64,000 nt of DNA from Gnetum montanum (taxonomy: Eukaryota > Streptophyta > Gnetopsida > Gnetales > Gnetaceae): positions 893,133-957,132 of the forward strand of contig MNCI01022151.1 in NCBI GenBank assembly GCA_015680685.1, in the 5' to 3' direction. The position numbers and the translations under genes are program-made. Positions 32,251-44,049 of this stretch are shown one piece after another. Below the pieces are notes generated by a model. That model did not search any database and was not told the origin of the DNA. It worked only from the letters and a program-made list of their open reading frames with translations. Each line of letters begins with the position of its first letter. The first letter of the stretch is position 1.

Positions 32251-33200
32251 TTGGAGTGAATCCAAAGAATATCAGGGTTATTCAAGAAATAACTCATTGG
32301 TCTTAAATAGTCAAATATGGTAGATAATTCCTTAGACATGCAGACTATTACAGGAGATTCATTAAGAGTTTTTAGAAGAGTTTCAAACCACTACTTGAGT
32401 TGATAAAGAATGACATATGTTTTGAATGGACTAGAGACTATAAGAATGCATTTGAACTATTAAATTAGAAGCTCATGAAAACATCGATTCTACAAGCTCT
32501 TGACTAGTCCAAGTCAATCCACACCATGATTGATACATCCAATTATGTATTAGGAGCTATATTCATATAATTAAATGATAAAAATGTCCATATTACATCC
32601 ACTATACAAGTATGAGCACTACAAGAGCATAGTTAAATTACCCTACTATAGATAAAATTAATGGTAGTGGTGTATGTATTTAAAATGCTTAGAAATTATG
32701 AGCTCACATACCTCATGTTTGTATACATAGATCATAGTACCATCCATTTCCTAATAGATATGCCAACATCAAGCCTTCATTTCATACAATGGCTAATAAT
32801 ATTAGAATAATTTAATTTGAAAATGATAGATAAAGAGATTCCTAGGAATGTTGTAGCTAATCATTTATCTCAAGTACAAGGGGATGCAAATGTTGATGAA
32901 GAGCCCCTATCAAATTAATTTCCAAACAAGCATTTTTTCATAAGGTCATTAGGGTTTTTTCATCAATGAACAAACCATAATTCATTAATTACTTTACTTA
33001 TTTGATAATGCAAGAAGTTTCTTTAGAGTGAAGTAAGCACAAGAAATAATTATTCCTATACAAGGCCAAATTCTTTATGAAGATAGAGTAGCCTCTACAA
33101 AATCCATGTAGATGATCTAGTCTAATGATATGTGCTTGTAGTGATGAAAAACGTTTGTGTGCAAGAAGACCAACAATCTCCATAGCTAAGATAGTTTTCA
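32251..33200 (+). pseudogene. RNase H and truncated integrase start of element B
   Basis: Reading: DILE-type connection, FRHADYYRRFIKSF (about 32330-32370), FEWTRDYKNAFELL, the RNase H start MIDTSNYVLGAIF (about 32525), then LMVVVYVFKML and IVANHLSQVQGDANVDEEPLSN (about 32850-32920). A short stretch resembling the pre-zinc-finger YFMEINGHLYKVCIDGLV block lies at about 33070-33130, then homology stops near 33200. The remainder of integrase and the 3' end of B are missing. Confidence 0.6.
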
Positions 33201-33239
33201 CCCTAAACCTACCAGAGTCTATGAAGTAGAGTTGGCGTG

Positions 33240-34974
33240 CCTTAGATGATCTTGTGGGAAGCTCAATGAATTAAGGACTTACGGACTAGTAACATATGCA
33301 AAACTTGTAAAACGATAAAAACACATGTAAATTAAACAAACTTTCTAAAAATGGTAGATCTTTGACAAGAAATAAGAAAATATAAATAGAAACAAAAAGG
33401 ATAACTTAAAAATACTATAAACTTATATTAACACATGCACAAAAGTTTAGAGAGTACAAATATGAGTACATAAGCCCTAAGAAATGCCATGTTTTTGGCC
33501 ACAAAAGGGGAGACTTTAGGTATGGTATAGTTATAAAATATCTTTGCATGCTAGTTAACTCCAAGGTAGATCTATTCTAGAAAATGATAAAAGAACTATC
33601 TCATGTGTGAAGCCTATTGGCCTATCTTAAGATCCTCTTGTGAAAAAGGTTTTATTTTAAGATTCTCCTATGGGAAGTATTACTTTAGGAATTTTCTTAT
33701 GGGGAGGGATTGCTTTATGTTACAAGTCTACTATGAATCAAAGTTTAGGATCACCACCACTAGTTCACACTATTCTCTACTCTTACTACTAAAAAAATAC
33801 TTAAGTATGCCAAAATTTTCCTTTTTGGAGCACCATTTCTAACTTATATAGACTTGAAGCATGTTGTGTTTCATGTTGAGGTAGTCTAATTGGTTACCAA
33901 CATAATTGAGAATCTTATCTTTTTTAGTGTTGACATTTGTAGTGTGTTTTCCAATGTATTCTTCAAATACATTGTGAATTGAAAATATGTTAGAATAGAA
34001 TCACATTGAGACCTTTACATCTTATGTTAATATTACATTCAAGGGAGTTTTTTGAAAAGCATAAATGGGTTAAAAATGGATTTTCTAAAAGGAATCATAG
34101 GATTACTTTTATGCATGACCCATTCTTTAGAATTACAAATGAATTACAAGAGTGGGGCTTTGAAAACTTCTTGATTTGTTTAATTAGAAATGAAAAATTG
34201 GCCTTTCAATTTAAGTTACACATAAATTATTTTTTCAGGTTTATCATTAATCATTCTTTATTGATGTTTTGAGGTTAGGCATGAAGAATATCAACAAAGA
34301 ATATAAAACACCATCACAAGTCTGCTACACATACTTCTACATCATATCTATTTTCATGGATGTTAAATTATGTTGAAAAATGAAGGTGTAAAACTAAGAG
34401 AGAAAATCAAAGAAGTATGTGAGAAAGGTTTTCATCATGAAGGTGATAATATTTATGGAAAAAATATAACATGACCCTAACTCACAAAATTTTAGCCATA
34501 ATATGATGCTATAGATTATGTGTTGATGACCTTTTCTCTTTTCTTTTCTTTCTTTGTTTTGCTTCATTTTTTTAAGATCATAAAGATTAGTTATAACATG
34601 ATAATTGGTATTTATTATAGAAACAATGGTTAATTGTAATGAACTTGGCATTCATTTTGCAGCATTCATATTAAAACATTTGCTTAACTTCATGGTGATC
34701 TTCTTCTCTCCTCTTTTTTTTTCTTTTATTGGGAGGTGAGGATCTTTGACCATGCATGTCAACATTCTTTAGTAAGTCTAGGAAATGTTTCTACAAAAAT
34801 TGGGTTTTTTTAAAAAACATTTTAGTGTTACTATATTTATGTGGAGTATTTAGATACATGAAATTTCCATTGTCATGTGGCATATAGTTAGCAATTCACA
34901 TCATTGAAATGAAATAGGGGTAGATAACATGCTATGAGAGGGGATGTTTAATGGTTGATTACATAGCTGTGAAT
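33240..34974. other. unassigned AT-rich sequence with a 30-bp repeat
   Basis: No coding homology was recognised. An 88-codon open stretch (34006-34272, +) resembles nothing I know. Three diverged units of about 30 bp (33626-33656, 33657-33685, 33686-33715; TTAAGATTCTCCTATGGGAAG type) look like LTR U3 repeats. It may contain the 3' end or LTR of element E, but boundaries could not be set. Confidence 0.35.
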
Positions 34975-34979
34975 GTTAT

Positions 34980-35894
34980 TGATGAGTGGCTAGGTACCCT
35001 ACACTCAACCATATGAAACGAGCATAGCATGCACAATCCGGTTGAACTCTGTAGACTAAATGCCTAAACACCACAAGGAACACTTGGGGTTAATTAATCG
35101 TTGTCTTCCCAAACTTACTTGTTGTTGTCACGGTGTATGGTTAAGTAAGTCCAAGGTATATGATTTTTTTGGTCTTTTTAGGTTTATCTCCTATGCTAAG
35201 GGGTGAAGGGTTGAGAGAACTAACTACTCTAGCTAATGTCCTAAGTCTAAATTAACTAGCATCAGCATCTGTTCCCACTTGCCGTACATACCTTGAATTG
35301 TGCAACTGTGGCTACCAAATGCTAATCGTCACTGGGATTACCACACGTAACACACGTGCTCGAAGCGGTCATACTGAGGTGCCTAACTAGCCTAAGTGTG
35401 ATGAGCAGCCGATTCCTTGACTAGCTATACACATTTGTAGATGCTTGTAATCAAGTCGTACTCGTCCCATGTTCTAGGAGATAAGGGTGAGAGAATCTAA
35501 TCGCGATGAGTAGCCGATTCCTTGGTTAGCCGTACACATTCGTCAATGCTCGTAACCAAGTTGTACTCATGCCACACTACTAGGAAAGCAATAAATAACA
35601 TTAATTAAACCTATCCATGTACTGCAAGGTTTATCCACAAAGCTTGTCTTTATTGCCGTACACAACTTGCGTTCAGGTACAAAGCTACTCGAATAAAGAA
35701 CCGTTCACTTGGGGTACTCCTACTGCGGGCACATGGAAAATATTCTATCTCTGGGGTGATCAATCCGCCAGAGCTTCGCTACTTCTAGCCTAGGATGAGA
35801 AATGAGGGGAGTGCTGCCTCTTATTTATAGATTTGGCAGCGGACCGTGATATCGTGTATGCGATATCTCAGCTTGTGCATATTGTGTCTCATCA
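34980..35894 (-). mobile_element. solo LTR 'C' (915 bp) with TSD GTTAT
   Basis: It runs TGATGAG ... CTCATCA on the + strand and is flanked by GTTAT at 34975-34979 and 35895-35899. Its end (GGTACCCTACACTCAACCAT) matches the LTRs of D, so it is a relative. Read on the -, it has the inverted repeat GATATCG/CGATATC (35848-35867) and a TATA box (TATAAATAAG; + strand 35820-35829). No internal region is present. Confidence 0.9.
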
Positions 35895-36379
35895 GTTATC
35901 ATAGAGGGGACATGAAATGAGGAGGGAAGAAACTCTATCTAACACAGTAGAAAAATATAATGAAGTAAGATATGTTGTAGTCATGAGGAAACTTAGTGCT
36001 TCCATGAGTAACAGCCTTGTAACACTTTTTGATGAAACTTATCAATATAACTAGGAGGAAACCAATTAGTAACTTCAAAAGTACACACATGTAAAGATAG
36101 AGAGGGAGTAATGTAAATAGAGAACTAGTGATGTTTATGCTTAGAATACATGTTTAAGGATCTTAATATATGTAACTGTGATAGAGAGTAATCTTCAAAG
36201 CTTCATGATCATGTAGGCTTAATGGGGTTAATAATAATTATAGTATCATTTTAGAAGAGATCAAGGGGAAGTGCCAAAAGAGGTACATTCACTCACTTGT
36301 AGTTGAATGATAAGATCTCTTATTCCAACAATGCTTAGTTTAATCTATGAACAAAAAAAAAAAAATGAAAACAAAAGAA
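35895..36379 (-). other. probable 3' non-coding part of element E
   Basis: It follows the end of E's integrase on the - strand. No protein was recognised. It contains a T-rich run (+ strand A-run 36354-36364). Confidence 0.4.
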
Positions 36380-37690
36380 ATGATGTTAGTGTTAGGTATA
36401 ATATGGCTTCTTACAAAAGTGATTGATTAGATTGAATAGATCAGTTCCATCCATATTAGCAATCTTCAATGTGCTATTATTGAAGATTTTAGTAATAAAA
36501 AAATGATCTCTCCTACTTTGACACAAACTAGTCAATAGGTTCCTAAATAGTCTTTAGACCCAAGTCACCTTCTTTAATGCTTCACAAATTTAGGTTGGTA
36601 TTGCTCGATATTGGTAGGTTCTTGTAGGTGATGCTCTTCCACTGAGTCAAGGTCGATAATGTGTAGTGCATTATTTTGATATTCATTGATGTGGTTAGAT
36701 AAGATTACCCTTAAGAATGGAATTTATAATTCTAAAGAGAAAATTACTTTAGAACAATATACACGGCTATAAGGTGTAACTCTAGTTGTCATACAAAAAG
36801 TTATTATATAAGCCCACAATACATATAATAAGTGTTCATATCAGTTGCATCTGTTATTGGTTATTATTTCTTAAGAAGATTGATTATACTTTTGTTGTTG
36901 ATTTCAACTTCACCATTTTATTATGGATAATATGATGTAGAGAATGAATGCTAGATGCTTAATTGCTTGTAGAAGGATTTTGTTTCACTATTGTTAAATC
37001 AAGGTTCTTTTTTTGTAATAATAATTAGTGGTATGCCAAATTGAAAATTGATGTTATCAAGAATAAACTAACAAACCTATTGCAATGTTTTTTTCCTCAA
37101 TGGGATAACTTCTACCCATTTCGTAAAATATTCTATGGCAAGAATAATGAAATTATGAGCTACAGATGACTAAGGTGTTATAAGCCTAATGATATTAAGA
37201 TCCCATTATTGGAAGGGCTAGGTTATCTATGTTTTATGTAACTTTGTTGGTAGAACATGCATAAGGTTTCTATATCATTGACAAGTATCACAAGTCTTCA
37301 CTTTTTACATGTAGTCATGCTCCATGTAGGACCAATAATAGCCTAAACATCTAATCTTAGCAATCATGAATCTAGTTCCTATATGTCCTCACATAGACGC
37401 TCATGTTCCTATATGTCCTCACATAGACGCTCATGTACTTGTTGTAATACTATTTGACTTTATCTTTTCTAAGACTATCTAATAACACAACATCATATGA
37501 TTTTTGACATAGTATATTATTGGCCATGATAGTATATTACTTAGCTCTTTTTCATATAGCATCTTTTTAAGTTGAATTTAGATGTTCAGGTAGTTCATTG
37601 TGTGATAAATAATCCTTAATATCATTAAACCACTTAGGTTGGATATCATTGTCTATGTTGGTGATAAATATCTCTTCGCTTTCTTGCATA
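36380..37690 (-). pseudogene. integrase of element 'E' (Tat/Ogre-like)
   Basis: On the - strand, ILCQKSYDVVLLDSL (about 37510-37465) precedes the zinc-finger zone. The core has LVICSS-FHYSCHRIFYEMGRSYPIEEKN (about 37180-37090). The C-terminal part reads IKEGDLGLKTI-EPID ... FITKIFNNSTLKIANMDGTDLFNLIN--CKKPYY (about 36580-36400), the typical end of Tat/Ogre integrase. Stops are frequent. A perfect 30-bp tandem duplication (37375-37434) lies inside. Confidence 0.7.
37375..37434. repeat. perfect 30-bp tandem duplication in E integrase
   Basis: The unit starting GTTCCTATATGTCCTC occurs twice in a row without difference (37375-37404, 37405-37434). It is a recent slippage event in an otherwise decayed relic. 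Confidence 0.9.
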
Positions 37691-37699
37691 ATGGGTTAA

Positions 37700-38268
37700 G
37701 CATAGGCTACTATCATGGATGGTAACTTATGTAGTATTTTAGATGTTATGGTTAATCTCAATGTAGCTATGGAATTTATTAACATGTTTTCATTATGAGG
37801 GATGTGTTGGATGTCAATGTCTTTAAAGGTTTTAATTTATTTTCTAGCCAAGTTATGATATGGTAACAAATATTCAGCTTTACAAGTATAGACATTGGTT
37901 ACTTAGTTGACAATAAGTTGAGAATCATGTTTAATAATCAACCATGTAAACTTTTAATTATGATATACCATGAGTCCATGAATAAGACCTTCATATTCAA
38001 CCACATTATTAGTTCATGAAAAATGCAAATGAAAGGCTAAAAATAAGATACCTAAAGAAAAAATAAAAATGGTTGTAGAACTAGCCCCATGTGTGTTGGA
38101 GGCCCTATTAAAATTGAACATGGCCTTATATCCTTTAGGTACATTCTTGATGACATTGATATGCTCATATAAAAACCCAAGTTCTATGGTGTCATTTTCT
38201 TCAGTAGGAAGCACAATAATTTGACTAGCAATGGCTTACCCTTTAGTTGCAATTTGTGAAATGAAATG
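37700..38268 (-). pseudogene. second (archaeal-type) RNase H of element E
   Basis: Downstream of the D insertion the - strand reads MFNFNRASNTHGASSTTI, then TNNVVEYEGLIHGLM, KHDSQLIVN-VTNVYTCKAEYLLPYHNLAR and IDIQHIPHNENML. These are landmarks of the additional RNase H (aRH) that Tat/Ogre Ty3 elements carry between the usual RNase H and integrase. The first catalytic Asp (usually FDGAS) is Asn here (FNRAS). The DSQL block is intact. Confidence 0.7.
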
Positions 38269-39126
38269 TGATGAGCAGTTAGGTACCCTTACACTCAACC
38301 ATACAAATACAAGCGTGTACGCATGATTTAGTTGAACTTTGCAGATGGACTAGTTGTGGTATCTAGATAGTTACACGTTGATCGTAGTTTGTTGTCGTCC
38401 CACCTAGACTAGTATTTGCCTATCATGTATGGTTTAGTCCAGAGTGAGGTGTATGATATGATTTCTAACACTAGGATACTCCTAGAGACAATGGAAAATA
38501 AGCTTGATTAAACTAATAAGAAATAGGAAATGAAGTCTAAGCTAGCCTAAGTGCAATGAGCATTTATCCTTAATCATCTATACACATCTTGGACCTCATG
38601 TACTACTTCTGGGATTACCAAGCACACATTACTTAAGCACTCCTAAATACGCTACTGGGTTACCAAGTAGTTACACTTCAATGTTCATGATTAAGTTGTA
38701 CTAATTCACATTTAACAATAGGAATATGAAATGGTGGTAAAGAAATATTAACTAAGAAAATAATAAATAACAATAACAATTCAACAATTAAAAACTAAGT
38801 GAATGCTGCAATGATGGAGTAATCTCGATATTTATTGCTGATCATGTGTGTGTCCAAGTATGTCACACTCGAATAAATGTTCTATACAATTATAATCATC
38901 ACACTGTAGGTATGCACTGGGAAAAGAACTGAAATAAATTAAAAACTAATAAAAAGACTTTACACTTACACTTATCGACTTCCCCTTTCCTATGCACCCA
39001 AATGTGGATTTATAGGCTTACAAAGGAATCACGATATCATGCACTCGATATCATTATCTAGGCTATGATATTGCGTACTTGATATTGAGGATTTGATATC
39101 AGGGCCTGGTAAACAATGACCCATCA
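38269..39126 (-). repeat. 3' LTR of element D (858 bp)
   Basis: It is bounded by TGATGAGCAG at 38269 and CCCATCA at 39126, next to the PPT. U3 (on the -) has several GATATC/GATATT units and a TATA box (CCTATAAATCC, + strand 39006-39016). Confidence 0.93.
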
Positions 39127-39140
39127 TACCCCCATGACTG
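39127..39140 (-). promoter_or_regulatory. polypurine-tract region of element D
   Basis: CAGTCATGGGGGTA on the - strand abuts the 3' LTR. It is identical in D and G and nearly so in A. Confidence 0.7.
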
Positions 39141-39309
39141 AATAACAACTCATTCTCAAGTTAGAAAAAATGAGAATGAGTTCAATTGATTACACAGTGG
39201 ATAGTTATGGGATTATTGAATAACTAGGGATTACTCATGCAGCAGTGTGAAATTAAATAAAACAAAATTGGGACACATATAGAATTTACAAAAAACAAAT
39301 TTTTTTGGA

Positions 39310-42041
39310 ACTCATGTGGTTCCTAATGGTGGTGTCTCCTCCATGGGTCTCTTCCCTTTATCTTATGCTCCAGGTTTTGGAAATGGATGTCTCTAAAGAA
39401 GTTCCTAGAGCTTTTCTTCTTCGATTTAGGGATCCTATGTCATCCATGCTAATGCTCCAATGTTTGATGGAGTTGATACCTCCCATGGGCATGGTTAGTG
39501 CTAGAACATGTGATTGGCCTTGACATACCAAGCTGTAAATAGTCGTCATTCCTCTTCATAGGTTCTAGCTTTGTCTTTGCATTCTTGGTACTCTATGAGC
39601 CATCGAGCCAAATCCACCTTGACATCCTTCTATCCTTGGTAGCTGATTCTGACCACCTGTAATTTAGAACTTGCCACTTCTAATTTTTGCAATGTTTTCT
39701 TGTGTTTAGGAAATTCTATTTCATACTTTGCATAGGTGGTTGCTACCTACTTTTCTAATTCTATTCTTGGGCATCCTACTATCAACATGGCCAAGTTGGC
39801 ATACCACAGGTTTGCCAACTCCATGTATTCTATGAGGTATTGTATATGTAAGTCCCAACTTTTTAGTTTTTCTTGGTGGCTGAAGGCATAAGTATCCAAT
39901 ATGGCCTGCCAATCAACGTTTTGGGAACTGAGTGTGTTAATGTGGGCTTTGGTCATATGGATTTCTTTTTCAACCACCTATTTTTACATCTCCACCTAAT
40001 CTCTGAAGTGCTCCTTGAGCTTCTCATGTCGCTTGGCCTCATTAGGCCATGCACTTATTTCAATTGCCATCTTCTGACGAATCACGCGTACCTCCTCCAT
40101 TAAGAGGGTTCTATTTTCTCTGGCCAAGCGATTCATATCCTGGTTGATCCTTATTAATTATTCTTGTAATTACTGGAAATTTTCTTTGAGAAAATTCTTT
40201 TGTTTTTCTACTGTGGTCAACTAGAGATTTTTAGTGGTGAGGTGTTTATTTTCTTCTTGTGAGATCTTAAGTGCTTTGGCATGTGCATACGTTTGAGCTT
40301 GTGCCTTAGAAGCATCCCAATCAGCCTTCTCTTTTTCCTTAGCCACTTTTTTATTCTCTTCCAGAAATTTATTCAGCTACTCTTTCTGGAAAGATTCTTG
40401 CTGGTCTGCAAGGATGAATTGGGATGGATCCCATTGTGTAGCTTGTAGGGTGACGAGCTTTTCTTGGAGTCTTTCTAACTCCTTTTCTGCATGCTTGACC
40501 TTGACCTCTGCCATGACTAGCTTCCCTTTTGTGGAGATGATGTTTGATTAAGTTGCTATGACATGTTGAGGGATGTCAAAAAAGGATGTCATCACTTGTC
40601 TTTTCTGCAACAATCGATCTAGAACATCCTCATGATTCACAAGAGTCATTGAGGGTTTGACTAAAGTTTGAGAATCTCGTGCTCCTATAAAATTTGTCAG
40701 TGGCACAACAAGGACATTAAATGATTCTTTTATATGATCTATGATGACTTTTGCTACTCTTGCTACATCTTGGTGTTGCATGATCACTATTGTGGTGCCT
40801 TCACCAATTTCTAATTGCACCTAAAAAGATGCAGCATTTCCAGAGATCTGTTATGACCAGTATGATTCCCATCCTCCTATTTGGATAGATACCTCGCCCC
40901 ATGCATGATCAATTGAGAGCATGGATTGTATGACATCATCGATGACCCTGAAGAGATTGGCCTCATCATGGCTTCCCCAATTGACCATTTCAATGATGGC
41001 CCTGAGATGGCTTATTGACGGTCGATAGTCCTGCAATGGTAGTGGTGGTTGGTCTTGCTGGCCTATAAGTTGTGTGTTGGGCCCCTCTTCCTATTCTTGT
41101 TGAGGTTGTAATGTCTCACCAACACTTTTTCTTGGGGCTGGTGGCTTTAGTAATTCAGCAAATGAAGCATTTTGGGCCTTTTTGAGAACATCATTGGTGT
41201 ACCCAAAAATTCCAGCATGTTGGCACAACTTCTTGATGAGACAGGGGAAGGGCAATGCAAACTTCCCCATCTTACATTCTTCAAACCATCTCAAAATTTC
41301 TGTAAGATATAGATGGGGTAGGTTGGCATTAACCTTGCCCATCAAGATGGCACTTTCTCTAGCCACATACGTGGAAATTCTTTTTAAACCTTTTGTTGGA
41401 AAAATGTGATATGTGCTGATTTTGAAGTAGATTCTCTCTTCAAGTGTAAGCTTTCCATATGCTTTATCTTCCTTGTCGTACACCCTTTTCAACCATATCT
41501 TTTGCGTATCAGCATTAGAACAAGTGGACAAGTGAGTAATCTTTGGTCCTATATTCAAAAGACTTAGAACTTCTGAAATGGCTTTGGCAGAGAAATTAAT
41601 AGAAATACCACCAATATCAACAGTGATGCCTTCTTCTTTATTATGCCAAAATTGGTATGTCTCTCTTAGGTACCAATCACCACTTTTAGAGAGAATAGGC
41701 CATAGTAGGGATCCCTTAAGTTGGTCCCTAATTGCTTCAAGAGAAAACTCAGTGAAAGGTCCAAAGTTAAGTTCCATGATCACAATTGTTGACATGGACC
41801 TTTCATGAATTTCCTAAATACATTTTGGAGACAATGTGAGATGTTGTCCCTATTTAGGTGCTTTTCCATCTCCACCTTCAGCATGTCCTGATTGCACAGT
41901 AACAGGAGGTTCTTGATGGATGCTAAATGATTGTGCCTCCTATTCTATAGGTTCCTCAAGAGATTCTTGGCCTATGCCTCTCCTTGGCTATTTAGATGCC
42001 CCCTGAGAGGGTTCTCCTTGCTATCCTCTTTTAGGGGCCAT
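39310..42041 (-). pseudogene. 3' ORF of element D, about 910 codons
   Basis: The start ATG at 42041 directly follows a TTGCAG splice acceptor (MAPKRG). A 234-codon stretch is fully open (41795-41091): FTEFSLEAIRDQLKGSLLWPIL, SGDWYLRETYQFW, YHIFPTKGLKRISTYVARESAILMGKVNANLPHLYLTEILRW, ALPFPCLIKKLCQHAGIFGYTN. This resembles the 'putative plant transposon protein' domain and is the best-preserved copy here. A long helical part follows (from about 40860 down), with EYMELANLWYANLAMLIVG near 39840-39785. The end is placed near 39310 by alignment. Stops are mainly TAG. No membrane segment seen. Function unknown. Confidence 0.72.
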
Positions 42042-42382
42042 CTGCAATTATATAGAATCGTCTATTAGTAAGGCTATTTACATAATTTGATTTATACCTT
42101 ACTTCTTGCATTAATAAATTCATTTTTTATCTAGTGTGATTTAGAGTTAGAAAATTTTACGAAATTTTCCCCTAAAAGTTTTGATATTGGGCCTAATTTT
42201 AATTAGGTGACTTTAAAAAAATAATTTTCATGGTCTAGGTGAAGAGATAAAACTAATTTGGCAAACAATTTTAACATTTTTAAGGTCATTTACCCTTTAT
42301 GATATCCTTCGAGCAATGATGAATTTGAAAAAAACTATGTGCAACTTGGAGTGTACTCTCCCCCCATGACTAAGTCAAACAC
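42042..42382 (-). other. probable intron ahead of 3' ORF (element D)
   Basis: A strong acceptor (ATAATTGCAG) precedes the ATG. The donor position aligned with A and G reads AAGA|GTGTTT, a weak or decayed site, near 42382. Length would be about 341 bp. The sequence just inside the donor (TTAGTCATGGGGG) aligns with TTTGTCATGGGGG in A. Confidence 0.4.
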
Positions 42383-42547
42383 TCTTGGTTTAGACAGGTT
42401 CAATTGGAATGAGAATTAGAGCGTTAATGAGCAAGATATGGAAGTTGGAATGGTAGGTGCTTAGAGCATCAGAATTTGTAGAATAAAATTTCAACAACTC
42501 CCCTTGCATGAACAATAAAAAATGATGTTGATGTGTGTGGTGGGGTC

Positions 42548-42660
42548 CCTATATATAGTTTTTATAGATGTGATATCGCGTACCCGATAGCGCAGACCCA
42601 ATATCACATTGAACCTGATATTAGGTACCTAATATCATGTCCCTTTGAAAATAGGATACT
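42548..42660 (-). promoter_or_regulatory. internal promoter of D: GATATC palindromes plus TATA
   Basis: A TATA box CTATATATAGGG (42557-42546 on the -) has upstream GATATCGCG, CTATCGGGT and a perfect 22-bp palindrome at 42616-42637 (core GATATTAGGTACCTAATATC). The same GATATC-AGGTAC wording occurs in this element's LTR U3 (46750-46845). Confidence 0.6.
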
Positions 42661-44044
42661 TGGAAAAATTGATGAATGTTTTGAATTTCCAAGGTCAAAA
42701 TGAAGGATTTAAGGTTAATTTGAAAGATCTAGGATAACATTGAAGAGACCGAAAGGCACTAGAACTATAATGAAATGGAATTTTACAATGAAGTTCGTGA
42801 GTAAGGTGAGGAAAAAGGACATGTAGTGGTGCATAGGAACGTTTGAATTAAAATGATAATAAAGAAAAGAATAACATTATCAATGTAGTACTCAAAGGGT
42901 ATAAAATGATGTGATGATGATGTGCAATGAGTGCAAATTACAAAAGTTACGCAAGTGGGTTCTTCCTAAAGTAGGTTCCTACTAATCATGCCCTTATGTA
43001 ACTACACCTAAAAATGTCCATAGGCACTAAAAGGGTTAAATGTAATCCATACTAGTGCAAAAAAACACACACATGTAAATACCTTAATGATGAGGTATGA
43101 ATTCTATGCTACACAAGACACAAGTCAAAAATACATGAACAACAAGATGAGTTGAATTGTAGAAGGGATTGTAGAGATCGGGACATGAGGTAACTAACCT
43201 AGGGCATAATGAATCCTAAGTGTAGGGTGTGATTAATGTGTCATTAGTCCATTGCTCCAAAATCAAAACCAAGTCCATTCCTTCGATTAGTGACATTGCA
43301 TTGTTTCATCCAATGATGGGCAACCATAAGAGCACCATGATAGCAAAGCATATGATCACTTGGCGTTTTGTCTAAGGGAGGAGTGATTTGGAATTTCTTT
43401 GTGGCACATATTTTTTTCTTGATTTTTTCTTTTCTTTTTTCTAGCTGCTTTGGCACTTTGTCCTTTCCAATGGTGAATTGGAGAAGCCGCTAACCTTCAG
43501 GCATGGGTGCATGTCTTTCTAGTGGGACCCCTAGAACAATATTAAGTTTCTTTATTGAGTGCCTTTATTACTCTTACTCCCATTTTTGTTAGATCTATAA
43601 GGATATTAGTACAACTAGATTGCATGATAGCTCATACAAATGTCACCAAAGAGAATCCAGAAGTTCCCTTAATGTCACACCCTAGCCATTCTTTCTTAGT
43701 CTATCATTGTTTGCTCTGGGTAGGATGAGCACCAAATTACTTTAAGTTTCCATGCTGACAAGAATATCATTGTTCCCAGAGTAGAACCTCTTATTAATAG
43801 AATGGATGGGTGGATGTTGTGGGCTCGCTATCCAAATAATTAGTCACATGAGACTTGATAGCATAGAACAACACCTGAACCAACAAGTCACATGAGTGTT
43901 TTATTCATAGATTAGATTACCCATAAAAAGATAAAATAATAAATAAAAAGATAAAACAACAAATAAAAAGATAAAATAACAAATTGAAAGATGAAAAAAT
44001 GGAAAATAAAAAATTATAAAATTAAAGAAAAGAAAAAATATTTA
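42661..44044 (-). other. spacer of element D between gag and internal promoter
   Basis: No protein recognised. A 70-codon stretch (43456-43244) is lysine-rich at one end and otherwise uninformative. A/T-rich repeats of AAATAAAAAGATAAAA type lie at 43920-44045. In A, pol lies between the equivalents of gag and this spacer. Confidence 0.55.
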
Positions 44045-44049
44045 TTAAT

